64,000 nucleotides of DNA from Iris pallida (GCA_029216955.1 JANAVB010033216.1:10155408-10219407), one strand, 5' to 3'. Counted from the stretch's first letter, positions 43,790 to 61,155 are shown. The notes: generated by a model not told the origin, from the letters alone. Translations and numbers: made by a program.

Positions 43790-44985
43790 TCCTACCCAAC
43801 TTATAAGAATTTCGTCCTCAAAATTAAGAAGTAACGAGGGTATGGAGGGTACAAGAGTATGTTGATAAGGGAATACGTTCAAATCATTAGGCGAGGCCAA
43901 GAAACGACATTTTAACACGACATGCATTAGAAAATCGTGATTTAAATAGTAGAAAATTAAACCACGGATATGGTTTTGAATGATAATCGCTAGTCAATGA
44001 TAACACAAATTTGAGAATAGTAAGGAATCGAAAAAATTAAATAGGATAATTTAGGGACTTGGGAGATATGGTTTATTGAGAGAAAACGATATACTAGTCA
44101 TCTAGGCTGAGCGCACGATTAGGAGAACCGTTGGAATCATTCTAAGGGTTCCAAAAGATTAGAAAGTCGCGTGAGTAGCTCATGGCAAGGTTATAGTCAT
44201 ATGACTTGGCCGACGGCTAGCTACGCCTTTGCAAAACATCAAGAGTTCAAGGGAGAGTGAGCGAGTACAATTGCGGGTTCAAATGCGATTTAATAGTTCG
44301 AAAAGGAGGTTGTCGGTTGCAGTTGAGATCCTAGAGGGCAAGTTTAACTATATCTCAAACCACGTAGAATAATCGTATGAAAAGCGAACCAAAGTCACTA
44401 GGTTGATCAGACCATCATGCACCGGTTCTGATTAGACTAATATGTTAGTGAACGCGCGCTTAATAGCATAAGTCATGAACAAGCTCGATAAATGGATAAG
44501 CATACAAAACTAGATTATAGTAGCAACATTAGTCAAGGTGGTAAAAACATAGGCACGGGAGATTAAGATTGAAAGAAAGTAGAATTAGTTCAAAACTCCT
44601 TAAGAATCCAAGTCATACCTTGTGTTGGTGCCTATACAGTCGTTCTACTATTTACTTGTCTAAGGCTTGGTTAAGGTCATAAGGAAGGTTAGGTCACAAG
44701 GCATTCTACACAACTTACAAGTGTTAAACTAATGGTGTTTTGGGACAAATAAAACATGTCTATCTAGTAGGGGTCACCTTCCTAACCTTTAGCAAGCACG
44801 ATGGGAAGATAAGAATAAGGATAGTAGGAATCAAGCAAGATGCAAATCAAGGGAGTCAAAATAGAATTTGAGGAGGTCGAGTATGTGGATGAGATCCTAG
44901 AATCTAATCATATACATAGGCTTGCTTGGTACAGTAAAGTAACCAAACAATTTATCGTAGACCTGCATGGGCCACCACAAAAATA
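43790..44985 (-). mobile_element. E3 interior 2, non-coding
   Basis: 1196 bp, a near copy of interior 1. Its palindrome is half changed (AATTTTGAGGACGAAATT). No gene recognised. Confidence 0.8.
44960..44977 (-). other. E3 primer-binding site, tRNA-Ile type (perfect copy)
   Basis: On the minus strand TGGTGGCCCATGCAGGTC, identical to the E1 site, starts 8 nt after the end of LTR3 (44986). Confidence 0.8.
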
Positions 44986-46321
44986 TGTAACGCTCCAGTC
45001 CCAAAATACTTAGGACCAAGTACGTAGACATGCCAGCTGCATATATACAAAGCATACTCCAATATACGAAAATCTTGTATGTATACATAAGCTGTAAAAT
45101 ACAGTAACCATGAAACTAATCTCATCAACAAACCAATATATCATAAAATTAACTTATTAAAGTCATTTGTACAAAATATTAGGCGAAGACAAATCCACTA
45201 CCAAAAAAAAAGAAATACATAGCAACGATGGAAGAGTTGAGCGAAGCGAAAGACGATCCAAAAGCTAGCATTATGAAGGTAGATTGTAAACTATGTCCTT
45301 GGCTAGAGCACCTACAAAAATCACAAACACACCTGGAGAAATCACCAGGTTCTCAGAGGGACGTAACAAGATACAGGAAGAACATGCTAATATGAACTGT
45401 CAAAATAATAAAATAATATACAAAAGACTAACCTAGACACAAATATGCAAAGGGGATTCTAACCATCTAATGTGCAATTTAGAGGACAACTTTTATTACG
45501 CATAGGTGGGATTTAGGATATAAGTACGTAACTGGCATCCAGTCATCCGTATCCGGCCATAACATCCAAAACGTCAGAAGGTATCTGCAAATAATATCTC
45601 GCCATAGTTCTTTTTGAAAACTATGGTTTACCTGTTTGGCTTTTTATACGCACTAGTGACTGTCTCCCCCAAGATTTCCCACGCTGACCAAGTCATGTCC
45701 ATGACCCGCCCAGTTTTGTAATTGTTCGAGTCTCTATACCTTAATCGTAGCAGTTACGATCTATCCGTCACACGACAATAGAGATGGCCAGTCCATAAGT
45801 CGTGTCCCTAGTAAAATGTCTCAAACCGTGTAGTGTGAGTGTCATGGCCAAAGAAGATATAAGGATATCCCCCAACAAGAAGGTAGTCCGCTAAAACTAA
45901 GTTAACATGCACAAAATAAAGCAAAACAATGACAAACGAATAATAGAGTCGCTTGCACCCAAGTATGACTTGGACGCACAGTTTATAACAAAGAAAACTA
46001 ACAAAGTAAATAAATGCTGAAAATTAATAATATGACAGTAAATATAGCAAGGTATACTTGACAGGTGTGACGCCTTGTGTGCTGCGATGATCAATGTGGC
46101 ACCAATATGGCTTTGATGTTACAACTACGCAAGACAGCCTCCGATGATGGTATGGACTGTTCCGCCATGTCCAGAATAATCAATTTGGCTAGGAACGGCA
46201 TAAAGATGGATAGAGTTGGCGAGGAAATAGAATAATCGGATTAGGCACGGTCAAGAGTCAATGATCGAAGGGTTTGCGTAAATAATATATATACTGATTT
46301 AGGAATTATTTATAGTACTTG

Positions 46322-46379
<58 letters not shown>

Positions 46380-46576
46380 ATTAATCAAAATATTCTTTTA
46401 GGTAAATACTTAACTCAAAATCGTTTTACGCAAAACTATAAAAAATCCATGTTTGTTTAAAATAGGGGCTTTAGAAGAAAAACAATATCTCATATATATG
46501 TTTAAAAATGGCTAGCAATACTATAATAATATACTTAATCAAAACATTAAAATTACTCATAGACACAAAACCCAGA

Positions 46577-46642
<66 letters not shown>

Positions 46643-46645
<3 letters not shown>

Positions 46646-46824
46646 GAAGGATCAAGATCCCCACACTCCTTGCAACCCCATGCATCCCCATGTTCACATC
46701 CGTTGGATGTGTTTTGAGTCATCTAATCTTAACCATTGGTAAATCAACGGTTTAGATTAGATGACTTAAACAACAACCAACGGTTGTTAACATAGGGATG
46801 CAAAAAATGAGGAGATGTGGATCC

Positions 46825-46827
<3 letters not shown>
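46643..46827. mobile_element. MITE-like foldback element in a (TA)n array
   Basis: 185 bp present only in LTR3. The ends are imperfect inverted repeats of about 65 nt (GAGGAAGGATC at the left; GGATCCCTC at the right, read inward as GAGGGATCC). The centre is itself an inverted repeat: AGTCATCTAATCTTAACC pairs with GGTTTAGATTAGATGACT apart from one mismatch. It lies between TA dinucleotides, so a TA target duplication is possible but cannot be proved within TA repeats. It has no coding capacity. Confidence 0.7.
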
Positions 46828-46885
<58 letters not shown>

Positions 46886-47704
46886 ACCCTGATATAAGAA
46901 TATGGTTAGACTTGAATATTCGGTTTGAAAATATATGTATGCCAAAAACTCTATATATTTGTTCTAAATTTTAAAACTATTATAAATGTATTAATAACCG
47001 TAAGTAATATTTTATCAAAGAGGTACTGATGGTGTTAAAATGACAAGATAAGCTAATATTATATGTATTTTCAAAGTGGTAATATACTCCTAGTATTAGT
47101 ATATAACTGGTTTTGACAAAACAATCATAATTTATTAATAACAATAAATTAAAGAAACTATAATAAAAGAAACCAAAAATGAAGAAAGAAAAACCAACAA
47201 ACAATAGAAATAAAGTGTAAGCAATGACTGCTGCTGGTGCTCCTCTCTTTTGTTAGAAGGAGTTGGGAGAGGGAGAAAGAATGAACTCAACGAAGAGAGG
47301 GAAAGGAAGAGGAGCGGAAGCGGGAGAGAGCGGTCAGAGAGAGATGGAGACGAGAGTGGCTTGGGGGAAATGGAAGGCAGTGTGGCTCCGTGTAAGTCGG
47401 CGATCACGGTAGAGAAATGGGGGATCTGCAGCGAGGGAAAGAAGGGCGCACAGGCGGTAAAGTCGCCGGAGTCGAGGATCTCGGCAGAGGGGTGCACGCG
47501 CCTCCGGCGTGATGGCGGCGGTCAGGGCTCGACGGAGGAAGTAGGGTGGTGTCCAGACGGTCCATCGAGGCCTTGGCGGTGATGCGCACATGCGGCCACG
47601 GCGTCGCTGGCGCGGGCTAAGCTAGGCGAGGTCACAGCAGAGCTAGGTAGGGGTTTATTTGTTTTTTTTTGTGGTGGTGGATTGGGCGTGTCGTGGTGGC
47701 GGCG

Positions 47705-47709
47705 GTGGC
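47705..47709. other. E2 target-site duplication, left copy (GTGGC)
   Basis: GTGGC precedes E2; ATGGC follows it at 61156-61160. The uninterrupted sequence in LTR1 and LTR2 has GTGGC once, so the right copy has a G-to-A change. Confidence 0.8.
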
Positions 47710-51951
<4,242 letters not shown>

Positions 51952-51960
51952 CGTTTTTAG

Positions 51961-51978
51961 TGGTAGCCCATGCAGGTC
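51961..51978 (+). other. E2 primer-binding site, tRNA-Ile type
   Basis: TGGTAGCCCATGCAGGTC, one G-to-A difference from the E1 site, 9 nt after the LTR end. Confidence 0.75.
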
Positions 51979-52194
51979 AAGACTAAAAGTGTAGTGGTAT
52001 TCGAACTAGAGTATCACTACAGCCTGCAGTAAGATATAGAACATTAAGTTTAAGGTACTCAATCACTTTAGGAAAAATTCTTTTATTGCCATCTAAATCC
52101 TTATTGTCAGCTGATCCTTTGAATTTTTAACTGTCCGCCTTTGTTATTTCGCTTCTTTCTCAGAAATTGATACTCTTGTTTGTCTATCTTCAGG

Positions 52195-53480
52195 ATGGTA
52201 GAAACTCGATCGCAGCGTGCCATTCATGAAGACGATATAGAGGGGACTGCTACCTCTTAGCCAGTACAGCGAGGCCAGGGGACTGCAGCTCCTGCCACCT
52301 CTGCTCGTATTGAGACCTCGGCAGCCGCAGCAGGGGGTATGCATCCACCGACTCGGAGGCAGGACCCGGTCATTCCAGAGGATCCCTTTCAGCAGCCACC
52401 GCCTACAGGATACGTGGATGCAGCGCAGATGTTCGCATACTTCCAGCAGTTCATGGACCGGCAGTAGGCTCGACAGGACAGGGGTATGGAGCTGACCCTT
52501 ATGACGGTCGCAGCTCGACCAATGGTCCATCAACCGAGGACACCGGAGATCGAGCAGTTTTAGAAGATGAGCCCCAGAGAATTTCTGGGGACAGAGGGGA
52601 TCCTATATGCCGATGAGTGGATCGAGCATATAGAGGAGATCTTCCGCTTGGCCAGGATTCCAGCAGACCTTCAGATCGAGGCCGCAGCTAGCCGGATGCG
52701 AGATCTTACTCACACCTGGTATCAGTCAGACCCCAGGATGGGGGTACCTGGGCAGACTTGGGAGCAGTTCAAGGGCTTCTTCAAGAAAAAGTTCTTCCCA
52801 GATTCAGCACTCAGAGCCTTGGAGTCGCAGTTCGAGAGCCTAGTCCAGGGGAGTCTCTCAGTGGAGGAGTACGCCGGGGAGTTCGGCCGCCTCGGCAGGT
52901 TTGTAGAGGGCTTGAGCGAGACGGCGAAGGCCCAGAGGTTTCGGAAGGGTCTAGTCAAGGAGGTCAAGTCCTTGACCAAGGACAACCGGGATGCCACGTT
53001 CGAGAAGATCTTGACGGGAGCCTTGTTGGCAGAGGATGATCTTGAGCTTAGGCTCAAGAGGGGGAGAGACCCAGTTGGGGGTAGCAGCAGCAGCGGGGGC
53101 CAGGCCAAGAGGCCCCACTTTCAGCACCAGCAGCTGAGGCAGTTTCAGCCGCAGCTGATTCAGCAGAGGCCAGTTCATCAGTAGCAGCAGCCGAGGCAGC
53201 ACCAGCAGGGCCAGAGGCAGGTTATCACCTGTGTCTACTGTAAGAAGCCCGAGCATGTCGCCAATGAGTGTCGGAAGAGGCTGGGCCAGTGCCTAGTGTA
53301 TGGTTCAGCAGACCACCAGATGAGGGAGTGTCGTATAGCACGAACAGGCCCGAGAGGAGGAGCCAGGGCTCCAGCAGGCCAGCAGAGGGTACCAGCCCTG
53401 CCGACGCAGCATCAGAGGTTCGTCCAGCACCAACAGCAGGTCAGGGGAGGCCAGCAGGGGCGAGCTTTCGCCATGGCAGC
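52195..53480 (+). pseudogene. gag: E2 gag
   Basis: The start ATG (MVETRSQRA...) follows TATCTTCAG, an acceptor-like sequence. The frame has TAG at 52258, 52465, 52561 and 53182 and otherwise reads through. The capsid core (52567-53050) has the typical plant sequence WIEHIEEIFRL, then AASRMRDLTHTWYQS and SVEEYAGEFGRLGRFV. A Gln-rich linker follows, then two zinc knuckles: CVYCKKPEHVANEC (intact) and one whose second Cys is Tyr (CLVYGSADHQMREC), a single G-to-A change. Several stops replace likely Gln codons, the last within a Gln run. It would not give a functional gag. Confidence 0.88.
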
Positions 53481-55509
53481 AGAGGATGCAGAGGCGATCG
53501 GAGAGCTGATTGCAGGTTCGATTCTTCTCGATTCCAGTCCAGCATTCGCATTATTCGATTCCGGTGCTTCGCATAGCTTCATATCAGTATCTTTTGCAAT
53601 TAGATACGGTATCGTAGCTGAATCGTTGCCTAGGACTTACAAGATCACGACCGGGGGTGGTATTATCCTCGTGAGTGATATTTATAAGGGTCGGAGAGTA
53701 GTTTTAGGAGGCCGTGAGTTGGAGGTGAGCCTGCTCGTAATGCCATTGCCGAACTACGATATAGTACTAGGCATGGATTGGTTGAGCATGCACCACGCCA
53801 GCATCGATTGCAGAGGGGATAGAGTTCTTTTCAGAGCACCGGGGGAGCCAGAGTTCGATTACTCCAGACGTCAGGCAAAGCAGAGCAGCGGAGTCTTCTG
53901 TGGAGTCTCGGTCGAGGAGCAGACGATTCCACACCCCTTGATAGCAGATTATATGGATGTTTTCCTGGAGGAGTTGCCGGGATTGCCACCAGACAGAGAC
54001 ATAGAGTTCTCGATAGACTTGGTTCCAGGAGCGGAACCCATCTCTAAGTATGTCTATCGGGTGAACAACAGCGAGCTGGTAGAGCTGAAGAAGCAGGTGG
54101 ATGAGCTACAGGACAAGGGCTTCATCCGCTCGAGTTCGTCGCCATAGGGTGCACCAGTGTTGTTCGTGTCGAAGAAGGATGGGTCAGTACGCATGTGTAT
54201 TGGCTATAGGGCACTCAACAACCTCACGATCAAGAACAAATACCCACTGCCGCGGATTGACGATCTATTTGACCAGTTGAGCGGAGCTCGGGTATTTTCC
54301 AAGATTGATCTGAGGTCGGGATATCACCAGGTGAAGGTGAAGAGGGAGGATATTCCCAAGACCATTTTTAGGACGCGGTACGGGCAGTTTGAGTTTTTGG
54401 TTATGCCGTTTGGGCTAACCAATGCACCAGCAGTGTTTATGAACCTTATGAACAAGGTGTTCCACCAGTATCTGGATCAGTTCGTGGTGGTGTTTATTGA
54501 CGATATCTTGATATATTCCAAGACTGAGGAGGAGCACGAGGCGTATTTGAGGATAGTGCTGGAGATTCTCAGGAAGGAGCAGCTTTACGGAAAGCTCTCC
54601 AAATGTGAGTTCTTCTTGGATCAGGTGGACTTCTTGGGGCATGTGGTGACTGGAGATGGTATCTCAGTTGACCCCAAGAAGATTGTAGCAGTTGAGGCAT
54701 AGGCAGTGCCGACTTCAGTTGCAGAGATCAGGAGTTTCCTGGGGCTGGCAGGATATTATCGGAGATTCGTGCAGGATTTCTCCCGGGTTGCAGAGCCGTT
54801 GACTCGGTTGACCCGAAAGGATACTGAGTATATTTGGTCAGAGGAGTGTCAGGCAGCTTTTGATGAGTTGAAGAAGCGGCTTACGACAGCTCCGATTCTG
54901 ACATTGCCTTCAGGATCAGGTGGTTTCACTATTTATAGTGATACTTCAGGGAAGGGGCTGGGTTGAGTCTTGCAGCAGCATTGGAAGGTGATTGCCTATG
55001 CTTTCAGGCAATTACGTTCCCATGAGAAGAACTACCCTACCCACGATCTGGAGCTGGCAGCAGTACTTTTTGCTCTGAAGTTGTGGAAGCATTATCTGTA
55101 TGGTGAGAGGGTGGAGATCTTCACAGATCACAAGAGCTTAAAGTATGTGTTCACTCAGAAGGAGTTGAACATGAGACAGCACAGATGGCTAGAGTTGATG
55201 AAGAATTTTGACATCCTACTTCAGTATCACCCAGGGAAGGCCAACATGGTTGCCGATGCCTTGAGTAGGTATCCGACAGCCATGTGTTTGACCTTGGATC
55301 GGCATTTGCTTGCCGACTTGGAGAGCCTTGGGATTGAGATGATCGTGCCCGGAGTGCAGATGCAGTTATGGGGGATACAGATTCATTCAGACTTGGTGGA
55401 GAGGATCAAGTCGGCACAGTTTGAGGACGTTGCTCTCGGTGTCTCCGAGAGCAGTTTCGAGCAGGATTGCTGGAGGGCGAGTTTTCTCTTGCAGAGGATG
55501 GTGCCTTGA
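53481..55509 (+). pseudogene. pol: E2 protease, reverse transcriptase and RNase H
   Basis: Same frame as gag. The protease active site is ALFDSGASHSFIS (about 53546-53585) with VLGMDWLS downstream. Reverse transcriptase has [26 protein letters not shown] and the catalytic FIDD (about 54496). RNase H has the DTSGKG start, [25 protein letters not shown] and ADALSR. Stops: TAG at 54145 and 54700, both where Trp is usual in this clade (G-to-A), and TGA at 54964 where Cys is usual. The frame is left near 55465. Confidence 0.9.
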
Positions 55510-56400
55510 GGCACGGTTCCAGATCATGTGTGCCCAGCGGAGAGCTCGGGGAGCAGGTTATGCAGGAGGCCCACAGATCTCAGTACTCTATACACCCGGG
55601 TGCCAATAAGATGTACCGAGATCTGTGGGAGCATGTTTGGTGGTCAGGGATGAAGCGGGAGGTGGCTCGCTTCGTGGCTAGGTGTTTGGTCTGTCAGCAG
55701 GTCAAGGCAGAGAGACAGAGGCCCGGTGGATTGTTACAGCCGCTGCCCATTCCCGAGTGGAAATGGGAGCATATCACGATGGACTTTGTTTCAGGATTGC
55801 CGCGTACTCCAGGAAGGAAAGACGCAATTTGGGTCATCGTTGACAGGTTGACCAAATTGGCCCACTTTTTGTCATTCAAGGTGGGTACGTCTACTGAAAG
55901 GCTGACGGAGATGTATATGCGGCAGATAGTCAGGATTCACGGAGTTCCAGTCAGCATCATCTTAGATCGGGATAGCCGTTTTACTTTCCATTTCTGGAGG
56001 AGTCTGCAGACCAGCTTGGGCACTCAGCTCAAGTTTAGTACTGCATACCACCCCCAGACGGACGGACAGTCAGAGCGGACTATTCAGACACTTGAGGATA
56101 TGCTGCGGACGTGCGTCCTGGACTTTGGAGGTTCCTGGGAGGATCATCTTCATTTGGTGGAGTTTGCCTACAACAATAGTTTCTAGGCCAGCATTGAGAT
56201 GTCACCTTTCAAAGCTCTATACGAGCGTAGGTGCCGTACACCCTTATCTTGGGATGATGTTGGTGAGCGAGCTTTACTGGGACCAGAGATGGTTGTTGAT
56301 GTAGCCGAGAAGGTGAAGCTCATCAGGGACAGACTTCGCATGGCACAGGACAGACATCGGCACTGGGCCGATAGCCACCGGAGGCCATTGGAGTTTGAGG
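55467..56400 (+). pseudogene. E2 integrase, catalytic part
   Basis: It continues in another frame after a one-base change near 55465. The HHCC zinc finger ([17 protein letters not shown] ... CLVCQQ) and the catalytic triad ([17 protein letters not shown], and GQSERTIQT) are present. A TAG at 56184 interrupts it where Gln is expected. The C-terminal part is split by an intron-like insertion at 56400. Confidence 0.88.
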
Positions 56401-56495
56401 TACAGATTAGAGTCGGATTAGATTTATGTTTGTTTGTTTGTGATTTTTTGATCGTGTTTGTTTATTATTTTAATTGAGACCTTGCTTGTGATTAG
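56400..56495 (+). other. Intron-like insertion in the E2 integrase
   Basis: 96 nt beginning GTACAG and ending GTGATTAG, very T-rich, with in-frame stops. It interrupts a conserved run: FEV before it repeats as the sense of GTCGGAGAC after it, and removing GT...AG exactly restores the expected EVGD-x-VFLRISP. Base composition and borders are those of a plant spliceosomal intron. Splicing is inferred, not shown. Confidence 0.6.
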
Positions 56496-56917
56496 GTCGG
56501 AGACTAGGTTTTCTTGAGGATATCTCCGACTCGTGGTACGATACGTTTTGGTGGAGGCGAGAAGCTTAGCCCGCGCTTGATCGGCCCTTTCGTTATCAGC
56601 GGGAGAGTCGGTGACGTTGCATACAGGCTAGACTTGTCGCCTATACTAGTGGGGGTCCACAATGTATTTTATGTATCACATTGAGACGGTACATGGCTGA
56701 CCCTAGCCATGTGCTCGATCATTCAGAGATAGAGGTTGGGCCTTCTCTCAACTATCCAGAGCAGCCAGTGGAGATTCTGGATCGACGGGAGAAGGTTCTG
56801 AGGAACCAGGTGATACCCTTGGTACGCGTCGCATGGAGGCAACATTCTCCAGGAGAGTCTACCTGGGAGCGGGAGGATGAGATGCGCGAGCGCTACCCTT
56901 ATCTTTTTGGACCGTAA
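56496..56917 (+). pseudogene. E2 integrase C-terminus and chromodomain
   Basis: VFLRISPTRGTIRFG and RLIGPFVISGRVGDVAYRL are the integrase C-terminal domain typical of Tekay; a TAG at 56505-56507 sits where Tyr is usual. One missing base at about 56678 shifts the frame, after which the chromodomain reads PVEILDRREKVLRNQVIPLV, then VAWRQH and ending in EMRERYPYLF, with a TAA at 56915. Chromodomains of this group direct insertion to heterochromatin, in keeping with this locus. Confidence 0.85.
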
Positions 56918-56959
56918 GGTATGCTTTCTATCCTTCTCATCTGTCGTATTTTGTCTTTC

Positions 56960-56996
56960 AATTTCGAGGACGAAATTCTTTTAAGGAGGGTAGATT
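56960..56996 (+). other. E2 palindrome and polypurine tract
   Basis: AATTTCGAGGACGAAATT (56960-56977) followed by AAGGAGGGTAGA next to the 3' LTR. Confidence 0.78.
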
Positions 56997-59900
56997 TGTC
57001 ACTACCACATTTCTAGTATGAGGGTATTTTTGTCATTTTGGGGTAATATAAATTTATTAGAATTTATTTGAATTTTTTAGAATTTTTAGGAATTATTTTG
57101 GAATTGTTTGGACTAGGTTGACTTTGACTAGTGTTAACCCTTGTAGACTAACCTAGAAGCTAACCCTAGTTAGTATGGACTTGGTTAGGTTATGTGACTC
57201 TAGTCTAACCAAGCTTGACTTAAGATTAGTGGTAATTAGTTCATTAGAATTAGATTGAGGAATTAGGAATTTAATGGTTTGAGAAATGGCTTGTGATTTC
57301 ACAAGTCATTTCATGACTTAACCTTATAGGGCTAGCCACCTAGTCCAAACCCTAGTCTAGTCCATCTTGGCCGGCCACTTAGCCTAACCTAGGGATTCCT
57401 CCACTATATAATCTCTCCTAAAATCTAGGGTTGCCTCTTTCTTAGGAAGGCTCAAGTTTAAGGAGGTTAGTTTCCTATTGTATTTTAATCCCTAGAACTC
57501 CATTCCTCTTCCTTTTTCATTCTAATCTTTTCCACTAGGATCTAATATACCTATTCTTGCTGTTGTTAAGGTTTCACTTCAGTTTGATGTGATTTGAGTG
57601 GATTGGGACATCAAGAAAAGGGCTAGTGATTGGGGGTTTTTCTTGAAAGTTCACCAATAGGTAACTTTCTCATTTCTCCATGAAATTTTGATTTGTTTTC
57701 ATGATTAGGAAGCCCTAGGGGTCCCCTAAGTGTCTGCATTGGTGTCGTGTCGGGTTTCGTAGGATTCATGTCCATTTGGACAAGTATTAATGGTAGTACA
57801 TAGGTGTTTGTCGAAATGCCACAAAGGGCATTTCGTTTGGTTTTGTGGAAACTTTTTGAATAGGAACTAGGGTTTTGATCTTGCCTGTGGGTTTCTAGTG
57901 TCTGTGTTTGGTTTTCGTGTCATGTCAGGCCTAGGGAGACACGCGGTACACACACGCGCACGCACGCTACAGTATTCCCCTGCTACTCGGGGGCTGTAGC
58001 AGACACGACACGTATTATTTTGACACGAAACTTGACACGTGGCATGGGGCCATGACTGACATCCCGTGTGTCAAGTCCCATGTGTCCCCGTGTCGTGTCG
58101 AGGGAGAAATCGATTGTGTGTGTTTCCAGTATTATATATATGTGTTCCTGTGTGAACTGTTTTAATGTCTTAAATCCTGTTTAATTCGATTAAATAAATA
58201 CAATATGTGTAGTTAATCTCGGTTAAATATTAGTTTCATGATTAAGTCATTCCTTATGTGGAAGTTTGGTTTCGAATGATTAGTGTAAGGATATTTCTGA
58301 TACCAACCATTCCGATATTGTTTCTTTCAATTTTATAATGATTAAATTACCTATTGTACTATGTTCTTCACTGTAAATTTTTCCCCCCACATGTTTGTTA
58401 GTGCATATGTGGTTTAGTTTTACAATTAAATTGGTTTTATGGCATGTGGTTGTAATTTGAGCTTTTGACTTGGTTCAAATGATTTAGGACTGTTGAATCC
58501 CCTTTTCTTTTCAAACTGTAGATCGATTGGTTCCTAAACAACCCTGAGTTTCCCTTCAAACCTGAGAATGTGAAGTTAGGTGTTAACTGATTTGTTATGA
58601 CTGAAACTGAGTTACCTTGACTTTTGTTGCATTGTTGTTTCTTTTCAAAAACCTGGAAATGAATGCCTTCACTGAATTCTCATGTATTTTGTGGTTCACT
58701 GTCATATAATGGAATGGGATGTTGAATTCGATTTAGTTCACTGATTGTTAATAAACTGTCATTTGATTCACTCATTGAACTAACTTGATTTCCTATTCTT
58801 TTCAACTGTTTTCCAATGCTAAATTCCTATTTTCTGTGTGACACTCACTGTTAGCTAGACTCAGTTTAACCCACACACACACTCTACTAGCTAACTGTCA
58901 ATTGATTTCCAGGAATCCCCTTTGTATTACACACTAGTTTGATTCAATTCACTAATAGGCATGATTCCTAAACCTCACTTGTACGCCTATTTAAATCCTA
59001 GTGTGTAAACTTTGGGTTAGATGAGTGTGTTTTAGTTTTAAATGAGGAATATTGAATGATTGAACTGTAGAAACCTGGGACTGATAGGATTGACTGAATC
59101 TAGGTTCATGAATACCTGAGATGTGGACCTGTGGCCTGAATCTGAGAATTCATATTTGTGAATGTTAAATTGTTTCAGTTAGTGAAACCTGAGAATAGGA
59201 CTTAAAATCTGAGATTCTTCATGTGGTCTTAAACCTGGGAATGAATTGGTTTCCTCTCCTTCTCCTCACTGTTCAGTAACACTCACCCTTTCACTCATTT
59301 TATATACACACACACACTCTATACATATTCCCTGTCACTCCATATTCCTGTCACATGTTGCAGCCACACACACACACACATATGTATTCTCTCTAGCACA
59401 CATCTCACATCACTCACTCTTTACACTCACACACAGTTCATGTATGTATATATGTCAATCCTTGTAGTGTAGCTATATATATATATGTATATATAGTTTT
59501 GAGCCTAAGTATATATATATAATGTTAACTCTAATATATGTATCTATATATATAATGTAAAGTTGTGTTTTATATATAAGTTATTAATGTATTGTGAGTA
59601 TATAAGAATATGAATATCTGTCTATGTATGGATATCATATAGGTATGTATTGTATATATAGGGTACATAGATATATGTGTTAAAAATTGTGTATGTGTGA
59701 TGCTAGCCTGACCTAGTGAATGTGTAGGAGTGCTAAGCTAGGCTTGATTAGACTAAGGTAGACTAATTTGACCTAATTTTAGACTTAGTTGACCTAGTTT
59801 GACTTCTAGGGTTGACCAGAGTTGACCAAGAGTTGACTTTGGCCTAGATTGACCTACAATCATGTAGAATGCATAGTAGGACTTCATTGTACCATTTTGG

Positions 59901-61155
59901 ACTTGTTGTGACTTGTGCTGTTCTGATTAGGAGCCAGACACCACTCCTCGGACAGTACTTTCATATTGGACACTCACATACCAGGCGAGTACATTCTCTG
60001 ATCATTTCATATCCTGCTTAGAATTATTTCCTGCAGTAGATTACTTTACTTGCACTGTCACGTTGGTCACACGGATTGGTACTATATGGATCCCTTCTTG
60101 AGATGTTATCCTTAGGGAGCATCAGGTACTACATGTTTTGTGCGTTTCACGTACATGGCGTATCACTATGCTTCATTGGTTCACTGATTACTTGTGACAT
60201 ATACTCTTATGATCACAGAGTCTTCCTTGAATCCTTTTCCCATACATTGGGTTTCCTAGAATCCCCATTTATGGGACATCCATGTACCACCCTTCGGGGG
60301 CCTTGCATGGAATCATAACATAACCTGGTTGGATCCTTGTGTATTGATTGGGGGTACGGGGGAGTAGAAGTGGACATGTGAATAATACACCAGTAGTATC
60401 TTATCAGAATCATTCCGTAGTGTCTTATCAGAATCATTCCATGCCATTTACATGTCCATGTTGTACTCTGACTCACTAGCCACATGTTAGCTCTTTATTT
60501 ATAGTAGATATTTCTATTACAGCTTTCTCTCTCTGTTTACATACTACACTTCTTTCAGTACTTATATTTTACTTTACTGCATGATTATATTTTCTAACCT
60601 GCTATGAACTGTTGAGATATACTGTGCTCGCTCCTGTCCTGACTGGACCTGTTGAAATATTACAGAGGACGAGGAGGAGGCCTGCCTGGACACTTTCTAC
60701 GGGGCAGCCTTAGATGACACCTGCGAGCTGGACCCTCAGGAGGACCCAGCTCTAGCTGAGGATATCATCCCGATTGCCTAGACTAGATTAGTTAGGCTTA
60801 TCTTCCTTTATGTAGTCTTGAGCCATGTTTTAGCTAGACTTTATTTGGAGTTCAGAGTTGTATATATTCTTTCATTCTGTATCTGAGACCATGTACTTCT
60901 GGATATTGCTGGGATTATCTTAGATTACTTTTCATCTATTTGTTTTCCTTGAGTCCTATTCATATCGTGCTATCTCTTCCTTAGTTGTGATTGAGTTTAT
61001 TACTGCTATGTCACCCCCATTCGGGGAGTATAAACTGTTTAGATATATATTGTTAGATGTATGTTGACCTAGGACAGCGTTCTACCACCGACACTGCAGC
61101 GTAGGCTGGACGTACCCACGTCTCGTGCCCTTACTCTAGGGTGCGGGTCGTGACA
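56997..61155 (+). mobile_element. E2 3' LTR
   Basis: 4159 bp, aligned with the 5' LTR over its whole length with scattered differences, a short (TA)n, and small indels. It ends GGTCGTGACA before ATGGC. Its CpG-rich block is at about 57740-58120. Confidence 0.9.

Larger units (their letters stand above)
44986..47709 (-). mobile_element. E3 LTR3, left segment
   Basis: Aligns with LTR1 and LTR2 from the TGTAACG edge to the point where E2 is inserted in the GC-rich block. It holds extended (TA)n arrays (46326-46376, 46580-46642, 46828-46881) and a small inverted-repeat element absent from the other two LTRs. It resumes at 61161. Confidence 0.85.

Noticed and set aside
46326..46881. (TA)n arrays as a centromere or satellite
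   Set aside because: They are simple microsatellites inside LTRs, short and variable between copies, without a longer satellite unit.
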